A stretch of DNA of 64,000 nucleotides from an uncultured Eggerthellaceae bacterium. Its GTDB lineage: Bacteria > Actinomycetota > Coriobacteriia > Coriobacteriales > Eggerthellaceae. The position numbers were made by a program, and so were the translations under genes. A model generated the notes under the pieces. That model worked only from the letters and a program-made list of their open reading frames with translations. It did not search any database and was not told where the DNA came from. The stretch is taken from positions 1 to 64,000 of the forward strand of contig CAMOLA010000005.1 in the NCBI GenBank assembly GCA_946618265.1, in the 5' to 3' direction. This document shows, one piece after another, positions 16,868 through 23,400 of the stretch. Every line of letters starts with the position of its first letter. Positions within the stretch are counted from its first letter, which is position 1.

Positions 16868-17365
16868 TTAACGGCGACCGTGGCGGCGCTTGTTCTTGCG
16901 GTGGACCTTGTGGCCCTTCTTCTTGCCGCACACGCCCGATTCCTTCAGGTTGACGATGAGCTTCTCGGTGATGGCGTCGAGCTGCGCGCGCTCGTCGGCG
17001 GAAAGCGCCGCGAGGATGGCCTCGGCGGACTTGTCCTGGGCGGCCTCGTGCTTCTGGGCGAGCTTCTTGCCCTCGGCGGTCAGCTTGACGGCGTAAACCT
17101 TCTTCTCGTCGGTCTTCTCGATGGACACGTAGCCATTGCGCTGCGCCTTGCGGACGATATCCTTCAGCGCGCCGCGATCCATGCCCATAATGGACACGAG
17201 CTCGCGCTGGGTGGCGCCGTCGTTATCAAGCAGGACGCGCAGCAGCTTGCCCTGGCCGCGCTTGTAGCTCTTGGGGCCGTTCTTGCGCTGGGCGAGGCGC
17301 ACGAGCTTGCCGGCCTTCTTCATCTGGGCGAGAGTCTTCGAGTAATCGTTCATGTGTTCTCCCAT
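16868..17365 (-). CDS. MarR-family transcriptional regulator with a basic C-terminal tail
   Basis: A winged helix-turn-helix of MarR type is visible: YKRGQGKLLRVLLDNDGATQRELVSIMGMDRGALKDIVRKAQRNGYVSIEK with the recognition helix around residues 65-80, then the wing (TDEKKVYAVKLTAEGKKLAQ). MarR proteins are dimers that usually repress neighbouring or own genes and release DNA on ligand binding. The last 20 residues are almost all Lys, Arg, His or Gly (KKKGHKVHRKNKRRHGRR), which is unusual and could aid nucleic-acid binding. The ATG at 17365 and the one at 17353 both have plausible ribosome-binding sites. Three CGTTTCGYAM-type repeats lie upstream. Confidence 0.85.
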   Translation of the reverse strand: MGEHMNDYSKTLAQMKKAGKLVRLAQRKNGPKSYKRGQGKLLRVLLDNDGATQRELVSIMGMDRGALKDIVRKAQRNGYVSIEKTDEKKVYAVKLTAEGKKLAQKHEAAQDKSAEAILAALSADERAQLDAITEKLIVNLKESGVCGKKKGHKVHRKNKRRHGRR

Positions 17366-17510
17366 CTTTGTTCTTTCCTGTAATTTCGCATCCGAACTAT
17401 ACAGCGCGTTAAATGGGAGATGGCATTATTCATGCAACTTACATTTACTCTCTATATCTCCTGTTAAACATGTATTTTTTTATTATTCATATATTGATAT
17501 TAGTTCAAAA

Positions 17511-17540
17511 CGTTTCGTACCGTTTCGTACCGTTTCGCAA
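17511..17540. repeat. Three 10-bp tandem repeats upstream of the MarR gene
   Basis: CGTTTCGTAC occurs twice in tandem, followed by the variant CGTTTCGCAA. On the minus strand this reads ACGAAACG repeatedly, overlapping the ACGAAACGTG motif seen in other promoter regions. Helical-turn spacing suggests cooperative protein binding. Confidence 0.6.
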
Positions 17541-17571
17541 CGACGACGCACTACCTCCGACGGATCGCTAT

Positions 17572-18588
17572 CTAAGACTCGTACACGATGGAGCCAAGCT
17601 TCGATGTGTCGCACGGAGCAAGCGCGGCGAGGTCGTTGCGCAGTCGACGGCTTTCCATGACGCTCTTGAGACGCTTTATGACAGGGCGGGACTTTGGCGT
17701 CTTGCTGACGACGAGATCGACCCACTCGGACTGGAGGCCGACGAACTGCACTCCGGCAACGTTGCGCGCCTCCCGCTCGGTCCCGATGGCGACATCGGCC
17801 AGGCCGGCCGCCACGCGCCGAATCGCCGTATCACCAACGGGAAAATGCGTATCATATCCATCAATCTGCTCGCTGCGGGCGTCCATAGCGCGCAACTTCT
17901 CGTCGAGCAGCACGCGGGCGCCGCTCCCCTTTTCGCGATTCGCCAGACGCACGCCCTCGCGCAACAGAGAGCCCCACGAGCCCAGGTTCATCGGATTGCC
18001 GCGCCTGACGATGAGCCCCTGCTCGCGCCCATACAGTCGAAACACCACCACCGAAGCACCTGGCGCAAGGTTTCTGACGTAAGGCACATTGCACGAATTG
18101 GTCATCTGGTCGTACAAATGCACCACTGCCGCATCGGCATCGCCCGCGTAAAGGTTCACAAGCGCGGTGTAGCTCCCGCGAACCAACCGCTTGGACGGCA
18201 CCCCAACGGCGTTCAGAGATCCGGAAAGCATGTCGGCCGCGAAATCACCTCCGGCAATCACGAACGGATCACCCGCGAGCATGCCAAACGACGCCGCGTC
18301 AGAAACGCCTTGGATTTCGGTTGGCTCTGTTTCCGGTTGCCGCACTTGGGCCAAAGCTTGCGCCGCTTGTCGAACAGGGCGTGCTTCGCCATTTTGCTGA
18401 GGCTCGACGGTTGGAGCATGATGGGTTGAAGCAACATAAGCCTCGACGTCTTCGAGCGTGAATTTAAGTTTGCGACCAACGTGATAGGAGGCAAGTTTGC
18501 CCGTTTTTGCAAGTTGGTAAACCGTGTTTTTGCCCAGATGCAAATAACGGGCCACATCCTCGGCATTCATGAATTCGTCCGACCGCAT
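17572..18588 (-). CDS. Excisionase-type HTH regulator fused to a periplasmic-binding-protein-like domain
   Basis: The N-terminus (residues 7-55) is a helix-turn-helix of the excisionase/MerR-like type, with MNAEDVARYLHLGKNTVYQLAKTG and YHVGRKLKFTLEDVEAYV. After a Gln/Pro-rich linker, residues 100-335 resemble the PBP-like domain family (PF12727 type), with AGGDFAADMLSGSLN, SYTALVNLYAGDADAAVVHLYD and VAAGLADVAIGTEREA. In other bacteria this architecture occurs with molybdenum genes and is proposed to sense an oxyanion or cofactor. It has no signal peptide and so is cytoplasmic. The nearby modABC and moa genes make it a candidate molybdenum regulator. The ATG at 18588 has GGAG five bases upstream. 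Confidence 0.8.
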   Translation of the reverse strand: MRSDEFMNAEDVARYLHLGKNTVYQLAKTGKLASYHVGRKLKFTLEDVEAYVASTHHAPTVEPQQNGEARPVRQAAQALAQVRQPETEPTEIQGVSDAASFGMLAGDPFVIAGGDFAADMLSGSLNAVGVPSKRLVRGSYTALVNLYAGDADAAVVHLYDQMTNSCNVPYVRNLAPGASVVVFRLYGREQGLIVRRGNPMNLGSWGSLLREGVRLANREKGSGARVLLDEKLRAMDARSEQIDGYDTHFPVGDTAIRRVAAGLADVAIGTEREARNVAGVQFVGLQSEWVDLVVSKTPKSRPVIKRLKSVMESRRLRNDLAALAPCDTSKLGSIVYES

Positions 18589-18938
18589 GCCACTCCAATA
18601 TTCTTATCCTTAAGTTATATGCATGCTAGTATATTTGAGGAAAATTAGATTTGCAACAAGATATTTTCTAAGCCGAATCATGCTTAAACTAAACGGATAA
18701 ACATCTGGTCTAATGGCAAAGTAGATAAGCGATTGTGTGCAGTACTGCGCAAGGTGCAAAGCCGCGAGACACACCGACCAATCGAGGTGTTTCTTCTGGC
18801 TTGCAGATGAAAATGCGAAAGCGCAATGGCGAAATGCATCCGCCGATCAAGGTGTTTTCTCGGGAAGACCCAGCGCCGCCGATGAAGACGCCCCGAAGGC
18901 CCAGCATGCGCCAAACAAGGCGACGCCCTCGGCAAGCA
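18589..18938. other. 350-bp intergenic stretch with two imperfect direct repeats
   Basis: I see no gene. Segments near 18774-18797 and 18841-18865 resemble each other (ATCGAGGTGTTTCTTCT and ATCAAGGTGTTTTCTCG) at a spacing of about 65 bp. The left part is AT-rich and probably carries the promoter of the HTH-PBP gene. Confidence 0.4.
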
Positions 18939-20171
18939 CTAGCGCGGAAGGCCGAACCAACTGGTGAACACGCCCTTGGCGGCAGCCAGCGCGAGCAGCC
19001 GCCTGCCGCAGCCGATTGCGGCCGCAACGGCTCCCGTGGCCGTAAGCGCCAACGCGCCTTGCGTAGCGGGATGATCGAGCGGCCCGGACTCCTGGTCGTC
19101 CTGCGCGTCGGGAACGCTTTCGGCCTGCTCGGCGATTATCCGCTCGTCGCGCAGGGCGGCTTGCGCCGCAACGTCGTCGCTCATCGAGCTCCCGATCTTG
19201 TTCGCCCCGCTCAATGCGCCGGAAACGATCGCGGCGGGATCGGGCTGGTCGACGACCTTGAACACGGCCTCTCCGGAATTGGACTTCGTTGATGCGGCCG
19301 TTAGCGCCGGCTTGGCCGCAGGATGATCGTATTGCTCCAAATCGTACGACTGGATGAGGCCCTGCAGCTTGCTCGAGTAGCTCGTATCGGTCGCGTAGTG
19401 GCCCTGCAGGTAATCGCAGGCCTGAACGTAGGTCTTTGCGTTCGCCTTCCAGGCAGGGGCGTAGAAGTCGGCCATGTCGCGCGTCAGGAGGTCGGCATAG
19501 TCCTGCAGCGATTCGCGAACCGACGGGTACCGCCGGAAATGCGACATGATGTCGTACTTGCCGCCCGAGCCGTCGTCTTCGGACGTGAGCATGTAGGCGC
19601 TCTGGCCCTTATACGACCCCTTGATGCCGAAGAGGTTGTTGTTGGGTGGTTTCGAGAGCCCCGAACTGCCCGAACCGGACTCCAGAATGGCCTGCGCGAT
19701 CATGACCGATGAATACAGGCCGCGCTCTTGGCCGATCTCGCGAGCCGGTTCGCAGATGGACGCGATGAACTCCTCGGTCGTGGGATTGGGCAACACGGGC
19801 ATGGGCACGGTGGCGCCGACAGGCGACGAGTTGAGCTTCGAGGCAGACGCAGACGTCGGATCCGATGGCGTCGAGACGGAGATTCCGCTGCTCAACGGCG
19901 GTATCGCGCTGAACGAAGCGGCCGTCTCGAACGCAATGGCCTTAATGCTTTCCGTCACGTTTTCTACGGTCGGTTCTGCAGGCTCTGCGGCCTCTGCGCT
20001 GTTGGCTGTGCCATCCGCAATCTGGCCTGGCACCAACGCGCCCTCGTCGTCATCGGCGAAGGCAGCACACGGCGCAGCCGCAAGCGCAAGCGACACCATT
20101 GCGCAGGCTGCAGCGCGAGCCACTTGGCCCGTCTTGCCCGCTTGCGCGCTATGTCGGTACGGCACGACCAT
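18939..20171 (-). CDS. Secreted GH73 peptidoglycan hydrolase (N-acetylglucosaminidase)
   Basis: The domain at about residues 135-290 is a glycoside hydrolase 73 (endo-beta-N-acetylglucosaminidase/autolysin) that cuts glycan strands of the wall. The motif SSVMIAQAILESGSGSSGLS holds the likely catalytic Glu, followed by NNNLFGIKGSYKGQSA and FRRYPSVRESLQDYADLL. A Sec signal peptide (core AACAMVSLALAAAPCAAFA) precedes a Ser/Thr/Pro-rich linker. The C-terminus ends in a hydrophobic helix (GALALTATGAVAAAIGCG) and basic residues, so the enzyme may be membrane-anchored. I chose the ATG at 20171 behind TAGGAG. The leader region contains two putative small-RNA units on the same strand. Confidence 0.9.
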   Translation of the reverse strand: MVVPYRHSAQAGKTGQVARAAACAMVSLALAAAPCAAFADDDEGALVPGQIADGTANSAEAAEPAEPTVENVTESIKAIAFETAASFSAIPPLSSGISVSTPSDPTSASASKLNSSPVGATVPMPVLPNPTTEEFIASICEPAREIGQERGLYSSVMIAQAILESGSGSSGLSKPPNNNLFGIKGSYKGQSAYMLTSEDDGSGGKYDIMSHFRRYPSVRESLQDYADLLTRDMADFYAPAWKANAKTYVQACDYLQGHYATDTSYSSKLQGLIQSYDLEQYDHPAAKPALTAASTKSNSGEAVFKVVDQPDPAAIVSGALSGANKIGSSMSDDVAAQAALRDERIIAEQAESVPDAQDDQESGPLDHPATQGALALTATGAVAAAIGCGRRLLALAAAKGVFTSWFGLPR

Positions 20172-20379
20172 GGTCGCCCATCTCCTATCGAGAACCCAGC
20201 TTCCCAATGATTGTACTGCATTTTAAGTGTGATTACGTTCATGCTATTCTTCCCGAGAATAAGCATGTAGCTCATCCGCTAAAAAGCAGACTACATTCAT
20301 ATACGTTTGGACGGTCCGCCCAAACTCGGACAAACTGAGGCGGCCCTTCAAAACAGCAACGCGTTTTACCGATAGCCCC

Positions 20380-20466
20380 AAAAAGAACGCCGGATCGCAG
20401 AGGGGGTGCGATCCGGCAAAGCGAGTGAGAAAGGGGACCTAAGAGGGATTGAGTCCGCATTTCTTG
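20380..20466 (-). ncRNA. Putative C-rich small RNA A
   Basis: A promoter-like TTGACA/TAATAT pair precedes this segment. It ends in an 11-bp perfect stem (GCCGGATCGCA, arms 20389-20399 and 20407-20417) whose loop is CCCCCTC, followed on the minus strand by GTTCTTTTT, that is, an intrinsic terminator. Upstream in the transcript lie ATCCCTCTT, GGTCCCC and CTCACTC. The same order of features occurs in unit B 480 bp upstream. C-rich loops can pair with Shine-Dalgarno sequences, as in known regulatory RNAs. A role as the leader of the GH73 gene is the alternative. Confidence 0.55.
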
Positions 20467-20472
20467 ATTGTT

Positions 20473-20500
20473 ATATTATCGGTATATTATTTTCTGTCAA
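20473..20500 (-). promoter_or_regulatory. Promoter of putative small RNA A
   Basis: On the minus strand, TTGACA (20500-20495) and TAATAT (20478-20473) are separated by 16 bases. The 13 bases around the -35 box, AATAATACTTGACA-like, are shared with unit B. Confidence 0.6.
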
Positions 20501-20732
20501 GTATTATTTTCAATTTTGTTGATATCGCCCATTGCGAACGCGGACGCTCTATTCAACCTGCCCAACGTGGACCACAACGGCAACGACAAAAAACGCACCG
20601 CTTCGTAACCCGGGACGGACGTTTCATGCCGAAGGACACCCGCCAACTGACCGAGGAGAGGCTCCCGGGTCGGTCAGTGACCCCCAGGCTGCCCAGAACC
20701 ATAGAAAGAGAAGCCCCTTGTTATGCGCTCGC

Positions 20733-20763
20733 GTCATAAAAAGGGACTGTCCCCTTTTATGAC
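20733..20763. repeat. Palindromic repeat with GGGACTGTCCCC core (H3)
   Basis: The arms GTCATAAAA and TTTTATGAC flank the core, with one mismatch. This arm sequence is shared with copies at 21893 and 44960 but not with those at 6226 or 9437. Confidence 0.85.
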
Positions 20764-20772
20764 TAAAAGGGA

Positions 20773-20814
20773 AAGGCCCTTGTTGCATCTCCCCAAAGAT
20801 GCAACAAGGGCCTT
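20773..20814. terminator. 18-bp perfect hairpin downstream of small RNA B
   Basis: The arms 20773-20790 and 20797-20814 (AAGGCCCTTGTTGCATCT) pair fully around a 6-nt loop. On the minus strand it lies just past unit B and is followed by a pyrimidine tract (TTTCCCTTTT), so it may end that transcript. Confidence 0.5.
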
Positions 20815-20821
20815 CGATAAA

Positions 20822-20945
20822 GGTGCCGTATGGCTGGCACCTCCGAGTTTGCTTTGATCGGGAGCGTCGAGGGGGTGAACGCTCCCGATCTTCGGAGTGA
20901 GGCTAGGACAGGGAACCATTGGGAGGGTAGTTATATCGCTTGCCT
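20822..20945 (-). ncRNA. Putative C-rich small RNA B
   Basis: This is a second unit with the order of unit A: TTGACA promoter, unpaired ACCCTCCC, GGTTCCC and CTCACTC, then a 12-bp perfect stem (GATCGGGAGCGT, arms 20856-20867 and 20879-20890) with the loop TCACCCCCTCG. A further hairpin (GGTGCC ... GGCACC, 20822-20841) and the hairpin at 20773 follow. The stem sequences of A and B differ completely while the loop word CACCCCCTC is kept. This covariation-like pattern argues for selected RNA structure. The targets are unknown. Confidence 0.55.
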
Positions 20946-20951
20946 GAGAAT

Positions 20952-20980
20952 AAAATAGTCGCTTCATTATCTTGTGTCAA
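20952..20980 (-). promoter_or_regulatory. Promoter of putative small RNA B
   Basis: On the minus strand, TTGACA (20980-20975) and TATTTT (20957-20952) are 17 bases apart, close to the sigma-70 consensus. Confidence 0.6.
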
Positions 20981-21079
20981 GTATTATTTTCTGTAATTTA
21001 TAAATTCTTCCATAAGGGAGCAAATTGCCCGGCGAACGGCATGGCAGTCTGCTATGGTGTGGTTGGGAGGTTGATAATC

Positions 21080-21703
21080 ATGCTGTTCATTCTCACGGGA
21101 AACGTGCAAATCGGGAAAACGCGCTGGCTCGGCCGCATGCTTGAGAAACTTGAGGGCCGCGGGATCACGCCTTATGGGGTCATCGCGCCCGGCACATGGA
21201 TCGAGCACGCCGACGAATCGGGCGTGACGTACGAGAAGACGGGCATCGACAACGAGCTGCTCCCCCAACACGAAGTCATCCCGTTCGCCCGCCGAGCCGA
21301 TCTGGCCGCCCAGGACGCATCGGGCAAGGCATGCACGCAAGCGCAGCGAGCGCAACTGGCCTGGGCGATCGAGGACGACGCCATCGATCGCGTGAACGCG
21401 CACTTCGACGAACTCGCCATGCGTCTGGCCGACGCGGGCCAGCCAGATGAGCAAGGACGCGGCCTGGTCGTCGTCGACGAATTCGGGCGCCTCGAGCTGC
21501 TCCGCGACGAAGGGCTCACGTCCGCCATGCGCGTCATCGAGCAGGGTGCCACCCCGCGCACGCCCCATGCGCTCATCATCGTGCGGGAACAACTGCTCGA
21601 CATCGCCCTCGATCGGTTTGCGCAAGCAGGCTGGAACGGCGTGCAGCCGATCAGCCCCGACGAGGCCGGAGAACAGGCCCTGCTAGACGCTTACAGCGAG
21701 TGA
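21080..21703 (+). CDS. THEP1-like nucleoside-triphosphatase
   Basis: I chose the ATG at 21080 (MLFILTGNVQIGKTRW), which has GGGAGG eight bases upstream; upstream in-frame residues are not family-like. The 207-residue P-loop protein has Walker A GNVQIGKT at residues 7-14 and Walker B GLVVVDEFGRLEL near residue 130, the form typical of the THEP1/MJ1559 NTPase family. Members hydrolyse NTPs in vitro; their cellular role is not settled. It is the only plus-strand gene between 7 and 45 kb. Its TGA stop codon overlaps the first bases of a MITE-like repeat. Confidence 0.8.
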   Translation: MLFILTGNVQIGKTRWLGRMLEKLEGRGITPYGVIAPGTWIEHADESGVTYEKTGIDNELLPQHEVIPFARRADLAAQDASGKACTQAQRAQLAWAIEDDAIDRVNAHFDELAMRLADAGQPDEQGRGLVVVDEFGRLELLRDEGLTSAMRVIEQGATPRTPHALIIVREQLLDIALDRFAQAGWNGVQPISPDEAGEQALLDAYSE

Positions 21704-21950
21704 AACGGATCTCCGGGGCAACTGCTTTCATACCGACCGAAAGGGAGACTCCCCTTCGGTCACTGACCGTTGGGGAGACTCCCTTTCGGTCAGTGCGCTG
21801 GAGAGGCGCGCCTGGCGATACGGGCCGAATGCCGACCTGGGAGGAGATAAAGGCCCGCATGATGCGTGGGCTAGCGGCAAAAACGTGTGTCCGTCATAAA
21901 AGGGGACTGTCCCTTTTATGACGACTGAACCCGCCCTGGAAACCCGTTTC
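21702..21950. repeat. MITE-like element, copy 1
   Basis: The left end GAAACGGATCTCCGGGG (21702) and inverted right end CCCTGGAAACCCGTTTC (21934-21950) bracket two hairpins of the GGGAGACTCCC type (21735-21761, 21762-21794), a conserved GGAGATAAAGGCCCGCA block, and a GTCATAAAA-armed GGGGACTGTCCC hairpin (21893-21922). Its two ends supply the TGA stop codons of both neighbouring genes. Confidence 0.75.
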
Positions 21951-23187
21951 ACCGAACGCGCACCTTGACGGAGACGGTGCAGGTCGCAGGCGCATAGATC
22001 GCATTGCCCGATGCGCTCACGAGGACCTTTATCTTGTAGAGCCCCTTCTTGGTGCCCTTCTTCACCTTCACCTTGCCGCTCTTCTTGTCGACGGAGAGGC
22101 GCTTGGACCCTCCCGCCTTCTTGAACGAGACCTTGCCGACGGCCCGCGACACGGAGAGGGCGCGCACCTTGACGGCCTTCCTCTTGAGCTTCTTGGCCTT
22201 CGCCTTGGCGGCCTTGGCCTTCACGGCCATCGGGTTGGCGGACTTGGCCGGCGCCGTCTGCGGGGCGGACGCGCTCGCAATGGCGAACGACGCGGTGACC
22301 GAGCCGACGTAGCTTCCCTTGCCCGTCACTTTGACCGTCGCAGTCCCGATCTCTTGGTTATCGGCGAACTCGACTTCGTAATCGCGCCCCAACACGAGCT
22401 TGACCCCATCGGTTCCCGTCACCGCGAGATTCGGCTCGATGGGCTTGCCCGTGTATGCTACCGGCTTTATGGCGCCGATGCGGGCCACTTCGCCCTTGTG
22501 GGCGATCAAGGTCAGGCCAGTCATATTGGACCACAACCTATTGCCGCGCGCTGAGCGATCCACGAGCTGTTGTTCGGAAACACCCCACAGGAATCGGATT
22601 CCATTATTGCGGTTCTGCACGGTTTCCAGGTACGCCTGCGCGGAACCCGACGTCAGCCCGCTCTTCACGGTGCCGACCTTCTCCGATGCCGACGTGATGG
22701 CGATGACCGCAGGCGCCGGCTGAACGTCTTCGTCGAGCGTCTCGGCAGCGTCCACGCACACATAGGGATAGAACTTCGAGCACTCGTCCAACTCGCGCTT
22801 GAGCGGCACGGCGAGCGGCGAGCTCACGCGGTCGACTGCCTTCACGCCCGTCAATTCGTCGAAATACTCCGACGCCCCCGCCTCGCGCACGAGCTCGTCA
22901 AGGGTAACGTAGCGCGTGCTCGAAGCAACCTTCGGCGATCCTGCAGACTCCCAATACAGCGCCGAAACCGTCGGCCTGCCTTCGGGTGCGAGCGCCTCGA
23001 GCTCGGCCTTCGTGTACTCCTTGAACACGCGCGGCACCCCGTCGTCGCCTTCCTGGACGTACACGGTGAAATACGCCGCCTCTCCTTCCGCTGGCTCAAG
23101 CTCGGACGCTAGGGCGGCACCCGCCTCCATGCACGAAAACGCCAACGCCAAAGCAAGCGCCGCAATCGATTGAATTACCCTGTTCAT
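21949..23187 (-). CDS. Secreted Ig-repeat protein with sulfite-oxidase-fold-like domain and lysine-rich C-terminus
   Basis: I cannot assign a function. A Sec signal peptide (residues 1-27) is followed by a domain of about 190 residues with RYVTLDELVREAG and RFLWGVSEQQLVDRSARGNR. It shares its layout with domains in the proteins at 50102 and 57496 and recalls the molybdopterin-oxidoreductase fold, but without a clear cofactor Cys. One MBG-like Ig repeat follows (VAYTGKPIEPNLAVTGTDG ... GKGSYVGS). The last 100 residues are Lys-rich (AKAKKLKRKAVKVRALSVS, KKGTKKGLYKIKV), a module also found in five other proteins here. There is no LPxTG motif. GGAGGA precedes the ATG. Confidence 0.8.
   Translation of the reverse strand: MNRVIQSIAALALALAFSCMEAGAALASELEPAEGEAAYFTVYVQEGDDGVPRVFKEYTKAELEALAPEGRPTVSALYWESAGSPKVASSTRYVTLDELVREAGASEYFDELTGVKAVDRVSSPLAVPLKRELDECSKFYPYVCVDAAETLDEDVQPAPAVIAITSASEKVGTVKSGLTSGSAQAYLETVQNRNNGIRFLWGVSEQQLVDRSARGNRLWSNMTGLTLIAHKGEVARIGAIKPVAYTGKPIEPNLAVTGTDGVKLVLGRDYEVEFADNQEIGTATVKVTGKGSYVGSVTASFAIASASAPQTAPAKSANPMAVKAKAAKAKAKKLKRKAVKVRALSVSRAVGKVSFKKAGGSKRLSVDKKSGKVKVKKGTKKGLYKIKVLVSASGNAIYAPATCTVSVKVRVR
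22025..22279. repeat. 255-bp near-identical C-terminal module (copy 1; copy 2 at 23477-23731)
   Basis: The stretch encoding the Lys-rich domain differs by a single base from 23477-23731 in the next gene, while flanking coding sequence is unrelated. This points to recent gene conversion or module transfer. Confidence 0.9.
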
Positions 23188-23211
23188 GCCAGTTCCTCCA
23201 ACTTGTCACCC

Positions 23212-23388
23212 AGAACGAAACGCCGACGCCGGGCGGGTTCAGGCGGCCATTGCGCCTTCGGTCAACACGTCATGCGGGCCTTTATCTCCCCCGAGCCGGC
23301 ATCCGGCCCCGCGTCGCCATGCGCGCCGCCCCGACGCACTGACCGAAAGGGAGTCTCCCTTTCGGTCAGTCTGAAACGCTTACCCGAG
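23212..23388. repeat. MITE-like element, copy 2 (inverted relative to copy 1)
   Basis: Read on the minus strand, it holds a TGAAACGC-type end, a perfect 33-bp palindrome with ACTGACCGAAAGGGAG arms (23338-23370), the GGGAGATAAAGGCCCGCA block and a terminal CTGAACCCGCCC, as in copy 1. It fills the gap between two surface-protein genes. The right end is degenerate. Confidence 0.65.
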
Positions 23389-23400
23389 CACCATGTCCCA

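Noticed and set aside
18684..18935. Tandem repeat or small gene in the 18.6-18.9 kb gap
   Set aside because: The two similar segments share only about 17 of 21 bases and the reading frames lack a ribosome site or family-like sequence.
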